From Symsagittifera roscoffensis (taxonomy: Eukaryota > Xenacoelomorpha > Acoela > Convolutidae), in contig NC_087064.1 in assembly GCF_963678635.1 (NCBI RefSeq), forward strand, positions 25,276,189 through 25,340,188: a stretch of DNA of 64,000 bases. Direction: 5' to 3'. Shown here piece after piece: positions 8,801-17,063 of the stretch (the stretch's first letter is position 1; every line of letters starts with the position of its first letter). The position numbers were made by a program, and so were the translations under genes. The notes under the pieces were generated by a model, which made no database searches, was not told the origin of the DNA, and saw nothing but the letters and a program-made list of their open reading frames with translations.

Positions 8801-11800
8801 CTCCGGTTTCGTCTTCTTCCATGAATCTGGACCACTCCCCGGACTCTTGATCTAGTCCCAGGTGTTCAACTTCTTCTCTGAATGTTACTTTGTTATCCCT
8901 GACTTTTGTCTGCTCCAGAATTTTTTCGGGGATTTTTTCAACTAGTGATCGCACAACTTCCTTGCTATCAGTGATGCTTCCTTTTGAGACGTCAGTATTG
9001 TTCACTGTTTCTTCTCTCCGAAGTATGGTTAGTTCCGGTGCCTCCTGACCTTTCCCTTGGATCACGGGCTTGTCATCTGATAGTTTCTCAAGCAACCTCA
9101 TTAAGTCTTCATCTATTCGGACCGTTCCCTCCTCTACCTGGATGAGATCATAACCTTTTGCCTTGAGTGTTTCCCTCACGATCTTGGACTTGAGCATTAT
9201 TCCTATCGGAATCCCTCTGCTTTTCTTCAAGATGGTCTTTTCAAGAGGCTCTTTCGGCAATTCGGGATGATCTTCAATCGGTTTGCCTGATTTGTCCAGC
9301 CATCTCGTGAGTGGAAGACTGTCGTACGTTTCTTTGTCCATAAAGGAGAAGCCGTCTTTGATCTCAGGTCTGTCCGCCTCTCTTTGTTCTTGCCTCTCGT
9401 AGAACTCCGTCTTCTTACTCAAGCTGTCAGCATTTTGATGTTTATCTCGTGTTCTGTGCTCAATTATCATGTTGTATCCATCCAAGCGAACTATCCACCT
9501 CCCAATATAGCTCTGGTCCATTGAGTACGTTTTCAGCCAGCTTAGTGCTCGGTTGTCGACTCGCAGCTTGAAGGGCTCACTGCCTAAGTATGCTCTGTAT
9601 TTTTCGACAAAGGTGACCACCGCGAACATCTCTGCTTTCGGTGCTCCGTACTTCATTTCTGTGTCACTTAGGACCTTGCTCCCGTATGCTATTGGTCTCA
9701 AGACTGTCTTCCCATTCCATTCTTGTTCTTGATGGAGAATCCCAGAAATAGCGACTACTGACGCATCCGTGTCTAGCACGTACATCCCCTTCTCAGTCGG
9801 CATACCCAGTACTGGTGCCTCACACAGCTCTTTCTTTATTCTCTGGAATGACTCTTCTGCCGCGTTGTTCCACGTGAACTTCTTGCCCTTATGTCTCATT
9901 AATTGTTGCATCGGGTATACCTTGTCCGCATAGCCCTTGATGAATTCTCTATAATAGTTGGCGAAACCCAGGAAGCTCATCAGCTGGTGTTCCGTCTTCG
10001 GTGATTTCCAGGTTAGGACTGCTTCCACGGCGTCTGGGTCAGGTCTGATACCGTGTTTATCTACCATCCTGCCCAAGTATTTAATCGAGTCCTTGAGTAT
10101 CTCGCACTTTGATGGTTTACACTTCAGCCCCGATCTTTTCATGCACGCGAACACCTCGTCAAGCCTCTCGATGTGGTCTTCTAGTGTTGGCGTTGCTATT
10201 ACCACGTCGTCCACGTAGCACATTACCAGGTTGCCGTACTTCTTCGTCACGCCTATCAACGCGTGTGCCATCAGCCGCTGAAACGTGGCTGTTGCATTGC
10301 AGAGTCCAAACGGCATCCGTTTCCATTGAAACAGACCCAACTCGCAGGCGAACCCTGTCTTGTCCCTGTCTTGCTTCCTTAATGGTACCTGCCAAAAGGC
10401 CGAGCCTAAATCAAGAGTCGTAAAAAATTTCGCATCACCTAACTTCGAGAGGCTCTCATCAATTCTAGGTATGGGATAGGCATCCTTCACCGTGACGGAG
10501 TTCAGGTATCGAAAGTCACAACAAAACCTTAACTGGTCGCCTTTCTTTTTGGCCATCACTACTCCACACGCCCACGGTGACTTGGATGGTTCTATCATGT
10601 CATACTCTAGTAACGTTTCGATTTCTTTTCTACACGCGTCCGATTTGTGTGGGGTCATGCGCCTCGCCCCCTCCCTGTGTGGTACCGCGTTTTCCTCAAG
10701 TTCTATTTCATGTTCAACAAAATTGCAACACCCGATATCCGCCTTATGCCTTGAAAAAACCTCCTCGTTCCGCTCTAGTACGTCCTTGATAGCTTCGAGC
10801 TGTTCATCCTTCAGTTTGCCCCTTAAATGTTCAATCTCCGGCAGAACCGGTTTATCAGTTTGCATTTCATCTGGTGTGGGTCGCTCTGGAAAGTTCGAAC
10901 AGCTCGAAAGCCCATCGTCCGTTTCTGACTTAAGTGATTTGATAAGACCTGAAGAATCTTTTATTCTCTGCAATCGTCTCAAGATACAAATTTTGTCCCT
11001 GTGATTAGGACAATCAACAACTTCATTTTGTTTTGAGTTTTCAATTGTTTCGTATCGAGTTTTAACTGGTAAAGCATATCCCAGCTTCCTCCCTCTCTGT
11101 ATCGTGATCGGTATATCAAGGGTATTCAACAAGACACTGACGCAGAGGCCGCTCTTCGTTATCGAAAATGATCTTCCTAAAACAGCAGCGCTTTGACTAT
11201 TGGGATTCGGAACTATACACACTTGCTTGTTGTCACTTAGTTCATTATAATTTTTCATCCTCAAGCTTACGATTGCCGCTTCATTGGCTTTTAACCTCAC
11301 TCTCCTACTCAAGAATACCGGTGCTTTGTTTTCATTCGCCATTATTAAATTTACCGGTTTGATTGCGTACCTCCTATCCGGGTTCCGTATCCTGAACATT
11401 GCATTATTTAGATCAATCGTTACGTCGAAATTCCTGATGAAGTCTCTGCCTAAAATGAATTGGTCAGATTCATCTAGGTTTTCTACCACGATGAAGCTCA
11501 TCCACAGGTTACGTTCCCCCAAATTGAGGGCTATTATCGGCGTCCTGCCCAACACCCGAAGGGCCCCTTTGTTTGCAGCTGACAGCCGTATCCTCGAATC
11601 TATCAAGTCACCTTTGTCAAAGCCCATCTTTTCCCATGTTTCGATTGGTATGACGCTCAAGACTGCTCCCGTGTCGAGTAATCCACGTAACTGAGTCTTT
11701 TTGCCATTTATGTCTAGCACGTGCCCTGTCACGTCTGCTTCCGTCCCGATGTGCATTGCATCTTCTTCGAGCATAGCACAGTGTCCAATCGATCTTACTT

Positions 11801-14642
11801 TCAATTCTTCTTTCCCTACATAGATTTGTCCAATTAGGTCTTCGTCGCATGTTATCATCGTCTTGGTATAGATGTTGATTCCATCTATATTTAGCATGAC
11901 CTCGTGTGGACCATAAGCTTCAGTGTACCTATTATCAACACGTACCGATTTGCTGCCCCCTCTCGTGAGTAGTGCCCTGAGCGCTCTAGAAGTCGTTTGT
12001 GGATTTATTCCACTCAAGTAGTCTGCATACACGTCAATGTGCATTATCGTCTGGTCGCTCGACTCGCTCAAGTTTCTGGTTACCTCGTGTCCTCCCACTG
12101 TGATTATCGACATTATTCTTGCTCCGATTTTCGATATTCCAAAAGGTTTACCTGTCACCATTTTCACGGTGTTACAATTCCCGGTCTTCATTGAGCCCGT
12201 TCTAGCCTCTGGTATTGAGTTCGATCCGGTTAATGCTTCGTTAAAATTCTGTCTTTCGATCTCCAACTTTAGTCGTTGCTCTATTTCTTTCGCAGCCAGA
12301 TCTTGTTTCACTTTGGCAATTGCTTCCGTCGCCGCTTTCTCATAATTTATCTCTAGAGAGCTTCCGGCCGCGGACTCTAACGCACCGCTAACATGTGTCA
12401 CAGCTTTCACTGTCTTCGTCGGCAATTCGGTGTTTGGTGCCCCCAAGTTCCTAGATTCAAACTCGTTTTGCCTGTTCCGCTGATTCTGCACCGCCGCTAA
12501 TGCCAACTTATGTTTGGGGTGATTCTGGTCCTTGACCGCTTCCCAGAACAAGGGACAATCCATTCTGAAGTGCCCCTCCTGGTTACAGAAGAAGCATCTG
12601 GCGCCTATCTTGATGATTAAGCCATTATAGTACTCGTGTTCCTCCATCTGGCTCATATCCTCTTCATCCGGTGCATAACCTAGGCTCTTCATGCCTTGTT
12701 TGTACGTTGTGCAGTCAGCCACATGATGATCCGCTGACCCGCAGTTCGCGCATGATCTGCGCTTGTCCATATCATCTCTAGGTTTGTACCATGATGACCT
12801 CTGGGGTTGGCTTCCCCCTTGCGTGTTCCTGTTTTCGGAATATGAGTACTTCTTAGGTTTCATCAGCATGTATTCTCTTGATTTCTGTCTCATTTCTTCT
12901 GGGGTGGGTGCGCTGTCCTTCGACAATGTGTAGTATGTTGCTAACATTGTCCTTAAGTCATCACTTTTCACCCCATCGATGAACTTCGAGGCAATGCTAA
13001 AGTTCCGTCTATTTGTCGACTCCTCTGGGTCACTCCTCCTTCTCAAGCTCTCGAGGTCATCTAGGAACCGATCTATTGACTCGTCGTCCCTCTGCCTTCT
13101 CTTTTCAAATCGCATCATCGCTTGGTGACCCTTCATGCCTGACCCGAATCGATTCAGCAATATCTCGAAGATCTTGTCCGCGGTGTCGCGTTCTTCCTCC
13201 TTCTTTGCGACCACGCATTTTAATGCCGTTCCTTCCAAGTTGCTCAGTATGGCTGTACATGCTTGTCTTTTGTCACTCAAGTTGTCTTGTTCTAGATGTA
13301 ATCTCATCACTTCCACCCAAGTGTCAATGCATCCATCGGAGTCGTCCTTGAATTCTTTTGGCTTCTTGAATGTCTTTCTTGATTTTCCCTCTCTCCTGTC
13401 GCTCGAGTCAGTGTTCCTCGTGGCGAAGGCCTCTAGAGTCCTGTTCATCATCTCCCAAGTGCTGGCCCATGTCATAGCATCCGGTCCTGTGTTGCTGTTA
13501 GCTGTTGAATCTCCCGGAGCAGTCGTTGTATTCGACGTTCCATTCTTCATTATTGTTTTCGCAGCTGTTGGTGCTATGCTTATCGCATCCCTGGTTAAGG
13601 GCAACGGTGTCGATTGTCGTTTGTTCCTTTGTGGTTCTACAAAGTCAACTCTGGTGCTTTGCGTACGATCCGCTGCCGGTCTTTCTTGTGGAGTGGAACC
13701 TCTCAAGATTGCATCCAACTTCGCCTGTATTGCACACGAACTCTCGGCTTGACTCTTGCTCATTGTGTCCATTCTCCTTTCCAGGCTCCCTAATTGGCTG
13801 TTGACATCATCATATCGGTTCTTCAACTGTTGCATGTCTGTTTTGATGTTCTTTTCTCGTTCTTCATTGGTGGCTTCTACCTTATCTGACATTTCCTTGA
13901 GTCTCTCATCTGTTGCCTTAGCTAGGTTAAAATAACTGTCTAGATACTCGTGCTTGTTGTATCTTATCTCCTTTTTTATCACCTCTCTGTCTTCTTCACT
14001 GTGCTTAAGTCTTTTGTCAATCTGATTTAATTTCGCCAACAAGTCACCCAGCTCAATATTAGTCTCTTCATGGTCAGCTGTCGGTCTCTCTTCGGCCGTA
14101 GCCTCTGCTTTAGCTTGTTCCTCTCTTGGATTGGCTTCTGAGGTCTTCGTGCTCACTGTCCCAAACGTTCGTGCTCTTTCTGCTTTTGGTTCTTCAGTCA
14201 CGTTTTCTTTTGTTTTTATTCCGAACATTATTCCCAATTTTTCCGTAAAAGATGTCCTCTTTACTTGAGAGTCTTCTTTCACCGTTTCTTCGGTGTTGCC
14301 TATTGCATCTTCCGCGTCATCTATCGGTGAGAACTCTATGGGTTTCTGGTTCGGTTCCTCTGCATTGGGCATTGGAGTTGACTCTGTCGCCATCTTCCTT
14401 GTTTCATCCACACTTTGATCGGGTGTCTCTAGATCAATCTCGATGGTGGGTTCTACTCGCTCCCCTTCCGTGCCCTCTTTCGCCCTGTTCTCCGCTGTAC
14501 TCCTTGTGCTGACCATGTTAACTGAAAAGTTCGTCTTCGTTACCTTTGGGCCCGTTGATGTCGTTCCGCGCAGCGATGAATTATATTTCGTGTTTGATCC
14601 ACTTGACCTTTTTTCGAGCACCGGTACCCTACTCCGCCTCAT
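5835..14642 (-). CDS. gag-pol: Gag-Pol polyprotein of element A with C-terminal macro-like domain
   Basis: 2,935 codons in one frame, so no frameshift or stop separates gag from pol. Visible order: gag with capsid-like region (about 420-580); two CCHC zinc knuckles (about 629-642, 681-695); aspartic protease with LLDTGAV (about 988); reverse transcriptase with LDLGSAFW and YVDD (about 1476); RNase H with DTDAS (about 1619) and HQNADSLS (about 1735); a 400-residue acidic linker; integrase with HHCC zinc finger (about 2155-2205) and D, D, E catalytic residues near 2229, 2289 and 2324 (last two in QSDNG and NGLVERQNR); a GPF module (about 2468); an acidic tail; and a macro-domain-like end (2785-2935). 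The PR-RT-RH-IN order is Ty3/gypsy (Metaviridae). The tail and macro-like end are not standard for the family. All catalytic motifs look intact. ATG at 14642 opens the frame 2.4 kb after the primer-binding site. Confidence 0.97.
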   Translation of the reverse strand: MRRSRVPVLEKRSSGSNTKYNSSLRGTTSTGPKVTKTNFSVNMVSTRSTAENRAKEGTEGERVEPTIEIDLETPDQSVDETRKMATESTPMPNAEEPNQKPIEFSPIDDAEDAIGNTEETVKEDSQVKRTSFTEKLGIMFGIKTKENVTEEPKAERARTFGTVSTKTSEANPREEQAKAEATAEERPTADHEETNIELGDLLAKLNQIDKRLKHSEEDREVIKKEIRYNKHEYLDSYFNLAKATDERLKEMSDKVEATNEEREKNIKTDMQQLKNRYDDVNSQLGSLERRMDTMSKSQAESSCAIQAKLDAILRGSTPQERPAADRTQSTRVDFVEPQRNKRQSTPLPLTRDAISIAPTAAKTIMKNGTSNTTTAPGDSTANSNTGPDAMTWASTWEMMNRTLEAFATRNTDSSDRREGKSRKTFKKPKEFKDDSDGCIDTWVEVMRLHLEQDNLSDKRQACTAILSNLEGTALKCVVAKKEEERDTADKIFEILLNRFGSGMKGHQAMMRFEKRRQRDDESIDRFLDDLESLRRRSDPEESTNRRNFSIASKFIDGVKSDDLRTMLATYYTLSKDSAPTPEEMRQKSREYMLMKPKKYSYSENRNTQGGSQPQRSSWYKPRDDMDKRRSCANCGSADHHVADCTTYKQGMKSLGYAPDEEDMSQMEEHEYYNGLIIKIGARCFFCNQEGHFRMDCPLFWEAVKDQNHPKHKLALAAVQNQRNRQNEFESRNLGAPNTELPTKTVKAVTHVSGALESAAGSSLEINYEKAATEAIAKVKQDLAAKEIEQRLKLEIERQNFNEALTGSNSIPEARTGSMKTGNCNTVKMVTGKPFGISKIGARIMSIITVGGHEVTRNLSESSDQTIMHIDVYADYLSGINPQTTSRALRALLTRGGSKSVRVDNRYTEAYGPHEVMLNIDGINIYTKTMITCDEDLIGQIYVGKEELKVRSIGHCAMLEEDAMHIGTEADVTGHVLDINGKKTQLRGLLDTGAVLSVIPIETWEKMGFDKGDLIDSRIRLSAANKGALRVLGRTPIIALNLGERNLWMSFIVVENLDESDQFILGRDFIRNFDVTIDLNNAMFRIRNPDRRYAIKPVNLIMANENKAPVFLSRRVRLKANEAAIVSLRMKNYNELSDNKQVCIVPNPNSQSAAVLGRSFSITKSGLCVSVLLNTLDIPITIQRGRKLGYALPVKTRYETIENSKQNEVVDCPNHRDKICILRRLQRIKDSSGLIKSLKSETDDGLSSCSNFPERPTPDEMQTDKPVLPEIEHLRGKLKDEQLEAIKDVLERNEEVFSRHKADIGCCNFVEHEIELEENAVPHREGARRMTPHKSDACRKEIETLLEYDMIEPSKSPWACGVVMAKKKGDQLRFCCDFRYLNSVTVKDAYPIPRIDESLSKLGDAKFFTTLDLGSAFWQVPLRKQDRDKTGFACELGLFQWKRMPFGLCNATATFQRLMAHALIGVTKKYGNLVMCYVDDVVIATPTLEDHIERLDEVFACMKRSGLKCKPSKCEILKDSIKYLGRMVDKHGIRPDPDAVEAVLTWKSPKTEHQLMSFLGFANYYREFIKGYADKVYPMQQLMRHKGKKFTWNNAAEESFQRIKKELCEAPVLGMPTEKGMYVLDTDASVVAISGILHQEQEWNGKTVLRPIAYGSKVLSDTEMKYGAPKAEMFAVVTFVEKYRAYLGSEPFKLRVDNRALSWLKTYSMDQSYIGRWIVRLDGYNMIIEHRTRDKHQNADSLSKKTEFYERQEQREADRPEIKDGFSFMDKETYDSLPLTRWLDKSGKPIEDHPELPKEPLEKTILKKSRGIPIGIMLKSKIVRETLKAKGYDLIQVEEGTVRIDEDLMRLLEKLSDDKPVIQGKGQEAPELTILRREETVNNTDVSKGSITDSKEVVRSLVEKIPEKILEQTKVRDNKVTFREEVEHLGLDQESGEWSRFMEEDETGEGKLSGEREELDEDSDESSEDQDGLCMILAGEKIRQHDRELQTDPSSGTYNLEIQEVRGGEELEKIAVSRKPLRELSCNSNVRTNLVPEDDMKIVKRMICVKLSDDIHNPGEMNGQIMALKEHVKARYRLSDLIRAQKNDKMTSNLSKWIHLGVKEKGELEEDSYKILSQFYKEKRDLLYHTAEGVVACKRRDEEKILHKHNLIILPQLYQTEVLFRSHDQMGHQGIDKVQQRILHRFDWPGMRKACERWVNACLACLQVKDPRKMKFPLKSVESSEFNEVVQIDHQKICMTESGYNQILVIIDHFTKLAEAVPCQTASAEETCDHLITHWISRYGCPMTFQSDNGKAFVGDLTKELMKRSHIAQAHSTTYHPQTNGLVERQNRTLVNMLRVYCSRYMTDWDKYLPQVVGAYNSTQHSTTGISPFMMLTGRERAMPITFFYPEYEGKRTSPQAYVKEAIKRQQELNELCRRNTAQAQMRQRKKYDEKILRAKPYEVGQYVWVFQNVIPPKGTKKLLKKWRGPFMITEVHQQGRFYRLSTGRAAHYENLKPHVPSPEDWCLPKDMEGLEYLVVEPACEVNEKGTREKNDGNENLSLDDNEKIEVESDAGSFVEEDWNDPEQNEVPKWMEPDRPTPPETRTGNRKRTGMRYNRYGDDFLIDKIQPDKLGDELLSAGELEAEEEWQVIDDGGHYPQDDYSTPELETDLEQSEIERRENTNLRILEWMRDVKDESREGQSIQQIDVSAANYMKTEDPLFGWTATDRPLDIPKDNSDPTTSTGTSINIFVRGVGVGLTHTENLMIKKLKEVRETSGLELEEEEPEPTLGRNFKTKFEIPNEYSENIMITDSDFILSNRTSAICITADMSFKSRLEADFKREYQNVEFLFRQRPGLGGMAALPPSVAQVPGKYLCFLVTRVNDRNTIDPEHVILALTRLRDFMIERGIVEVSMPVYDPNRGKLSSRELYAILHVVFAETEIMVHLHKKYYLSIA
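5838..6290 (-). other. Macro-domain-like module at the C-terminus of gag-pol (element A)
   Basis: Last about 151 residues. The pattern follows the OARD1/TARG1 class of macro domains: ITDSDFI (the family GD motif at the adenine-binding Asp), AICITAD followed by ADFKREY, GGMAALP, KYLCFLVTR, a long helix ALTRLRDFMIERG, VSMPVYDP, then VVFAETEIMVHLH. Length fits a macro domain (about 150). The glycine-rich ADP-ribose loops are not conserved, the Lys of TARG1 (after FLVT) is Arg here and Lys in element B, and the catalytic Asp loop is altered. Binding of ADP-ribose is therefore uncertain; the fold assignment is by pattern only. Confidence 0.7.
6439..6477 (-). promoter_or_regulatory. Internal polypurine-tract-like motif with conserved hairpin (element A)
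   Basis: Sense strand: 7-bp stem ATCGACG / CGTCGAT closing a GGGA loop (6460-6477), then TTTTTGTCCGGGGAGT (about 6439-6455). The same arrangement occurs in elements B (33405-33443) and C (61211-61250). The motif repeats the sequence next to the 3' LTR. Confidence 0.6.
8781..8843 (-). promoter_or_regulatory. Two internal polypurine-tract-like motifs between RNase H and integrase (element A)
   Basis: CTCCCCGGACAA (8781-8792) and ACTCCCCGGAC (8833-8843) on the plus strand, i.e. TTGTCCGGGGAG and GTCCGGGGAGT in sense. They lie in the acidic linker between RNase H and integrase, where elements B and C also carry two or three copies. Confidence 0.55.
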
Positions 14643-14879
14643 TATTTCTATTTACAACTGCTTCTATTTACAATTTTATTATATACACGATTCTATTCTA
14701 AGGGTAAAAAAATATTTTTTGTGGTAACAAATTCTGTATAACGTGTTAAAAACCTTATCCAATTCTCTTTCTAAAACCTCCGAAAAATTTTCCTTAATTT
14801 GGTCTTAACCCTACCTATTTCGATTTGTCTTATTCTGTCTTAAAACGCACTTGTTGTAATTTGACTTCAATTTCTATAC
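14643..14879 (-). other. Leader segment just upstream of gag-pol (element A)
   Basis: AT-rich sequence between the gag ATG and the minisatellite. Nothing further recognised. Confidence 0.4.
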
Positions 14880-15540
14880 CGTCCCAAGACTATTCGTCAC
14901 TATCACAGTACTCTCCGTTAGTGTCCTAAGACCCTTGTACCAAGACCACTGTCCCAAGACTACTGTCCCAAGACCAGTGTCCCAAGGCTAGTGTCCCAAG
15001 ACTACTGTCCCAAGACCAGTGTCCCAAGACTACTGTCCCAAGACTAGTGTCCCAAGGCTAGTGTCCCAAGACTACTGTCCCAAGACTAGTGTCCCAAGGG
15101 TAGTGTCCCAAGACCAGTGTCCCAAGGCTGGTATCCCAAGACTAGTGTCCCAAGACTAGTGTCCCAAGGGTAGTGTCCCAAGACCAGTGTCCCAAGGCTG
15201 GTGTCCCAAGACTAGTGTCCCAAGACTAGTGTCCCAAGACCACTGTCCCAAGACTGTCCCAAGACCACTGTCCCAAGACCACTGTCCCAAGACCCTGTCC
15301 CAAGACCCTGTCCCAAGACCACTGTCCCAAGACCCTGTCCCAAGACCCTGTCCCAAGACCCTGTCCCAAGACCCTGTCCCAAGACCCTGTCCCAAGACCC
15401 TGTCCCAAGACCCTGTCCCAAGACCACTGTCCCAAGACCACTGTCCCAAGACCCTGTCCCAAGACCACTGTCCCAAGACCCTGTCCCAAGACCACTGTCC
15501 CAAGACCACTATCCCAAGACTGCTCTGTCCCAAGACTTCT
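14880..15540. repeat. Minisatellite, 12-14 bp unit TGTCCCAAGACC, in element A leader
   Basis: About 650 bp of TGTCCCAAGACC alternating with a 14-bp form containing AC, AG or CT spacers, roughly 45-50 units by eye. The left part is mixed (GACTAC, GACCAG, GGCTAG variants) while the right part (15290-15500) is nearly pure CCTGTCCCAAGA, which suggests recent expansion there. Open frames through it only translate the repeat. Confidence 0.95.
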
Positions 15541-16380
15541 TCGGTCTTGTCCCAATACTCGTCACGGAGTGTCTTCCTCGTTGTAGGGTCTTCTTGAACC
15601 ACCGTACCTTGTACCACCACTCAAGCTCTAGTAAAATTTTCCCAAAAACCCTCTCTTAAAAGCCAAATGCTGACCCCCCTCTTCTTTTTGGTTGTTTCTA
15701 TTTCAATGTAGGTGCGCAGGTATCTTGTGATCACCTGTTCGTATAAAACCAAACACAAATCCTCAATAAAATGCAACAAAAAATTTTAAGTAAGAAAAAT
15801 AATAAAAACAGAAAAATGAGCCCACCTAAAATTTAAAGGTGACCAATGTCTACCTTTCGTCTAAAAAAAATGTCTGGTACCTAATTGCCACGCGTTTTCC
15901 TCCCCCCACTAGTGATCTTATGGGGTATCACAAAAGCTGTCTATATCCGGTCCCCCTTACCAAACCAACCAGCGTACCAGCCTTAACTCGAGTTGGATTT
16001 TGGATCTCCACCTAATATTACCAACGCGTGTTAATTTCTAATGTAACTAAGTCAACGATGTCGACTAATTAGTTACTCTAATTTCCCCCTTTTTGCAATT
16101 TACAACCGCCAACCTCTAGCCTAACCAGTCCCCCTTCTAACCTCCCCCCTTTCTAGCCCCCCTTCTTAAGCCTAAAAATTACTTTAAGCGCCGGGTGCTA
16201 AACCTCTCAAGAGAAAACCGTAGACCTGTTTCCAGGCCTGCTCAAGTAAAAACGTTCCTCAAAACTGGGGGATTTCGCTTATCCAATTTTACACTTATCT
16301 CCTATAATGTAATGTGGATTCTAACGATACCCGTTCTGCCCAACTTGAGAACTCGAGAATTGCCAAATCCTTCTTGGCTG
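15541..16380 (-). other. Leader of element A, unannotated part
   Basis: No coding frame with support. Several C-rich plus-strand stretches, G-rich in the element RNA, occur at 15895-15905 and 16085-16165. Nothing else recognised. Confidence 0.4.
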
Positions 16381-16580
16381 CTTTCCCACTCGACTGGTCA
16401 CCTGTTCCAGTCCAGTCTCCTATTGGTTCAACCAAGTGTCCCTGAACCACTTTCCCACTCGGCTGGTCACCTCTTCCAGTCAAGTCTCCTATTGGTTCAG
16501 CTCAAGTGTCCCTGAACCACTTTCCCACTCGGCTGGTCACCTCTTCCAGTCAAGTCTCCTATTGGTCCAGCTAAGTTCCA
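16381..16580. repeat. Three tandem copies of a 69-70 bp repeat (element A leader)
   Basis: Copies begin at 16381, 16450 and 16520 with CTTTCCCACTCGRCTGGTCA. The second and third copies are nearly identical; the first has several differences. Confidence 0.9.
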
Positions 16581-16737
16581 AGCTATCTGAAAACCCTTGA
16601 CAACGCCTCACTTCGGGCACTTTATTCAGTTTACTGGTTTAAATTGCTAGGTTGATCGAAACGATCGAACTTGTAAAACAGTATGGGTATACTATTTAAT
16701 TAATATAAAGGTTTGATCCAACTAATCTGGTGTCAAA

Positions 16738-16838
16738 GTCACTGTCTTTTTTCGTTTTATGGTTTTTGTTCCTTTTTCTATTCTTTTTTGGTTTTTGTTT
16801 TGCTTTTTGTCTTTTTGCTCGTGTTTTTGTCCCCCTAG
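16738..16838 (-). other. A-rich leader tract (element A)
   Basis: In sense this is about 100 nt of AAAAAC/AAAAAG-type sequence lying about 200 nt downstream of the primer-binding site. Elements B and C have similar tracts at about 230-260 nt from theirs, although surrounding leader sequence is not conserved. Confidence 0.55.
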
Positions 16839-17037
16839 TTGCCCCCCTTTACTCGGTTAGCTAAGCCTCGTTCGGAGAGCGTACCAGGAAATTTTCTCGA
16901 GTTTTCTTAAAAAGCTATCACGGTACAACCGGAAGGTTTGCACGTTCCTGTCGAACCGTACCGCCGGTACTCTAGAATGGGCATTCAGCCCGAAGCTGTC
17001 TCAAGTGGGTTCGACTCCGTAGTCTTGATGTCGTAAA

Positions 17038-17052
17038 CACCCAGGAGCGCCA
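17038..17052 (-). other. Primer-binding site (element A)
   Basis: Sense TGGCGCTCCTGGGTG, 11 nt inside the 5' LTR end. It begins TGG, complementary to a tRNA CCA end, and the core is identical in elements B and C. I could not assign the tRNA. The gap to the LTR is longer than the usual 0-5 nt. Confidence 0.75.
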
Positions 17053-17063
17053 TAAAAACACTA

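Noticed and set aside
10492-11004. Plus-strand frames antisense to gag-pol of element A (also 5935-6564, 13135-13752)
   Set aside because: They mirror conserved RT, gag or macro-domain codons on the other strand, have no domain of their own, and similar mirrors appear in element B.
12000-12800. Programmed frameshift or stop between gag and pol in element A
   Set aside because: Gag, protease and RT are in one continuous frame, so none is needed.
14880-15540. Direct-repeat array that might be read as a CRISPR
   Set aside because: Units of 12-14 bp are contiguous without unique spacers, in a eukaryotic retrotransposon leader.
15156-15620. Open frames of 70-154 codons through 15156-15620 on both strands
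   Set aside because: They translate only the 12-14 bp minisatellite (VLGQGLGTGSWD-type repeats) and exist because the unit lacks stops; no independent support.
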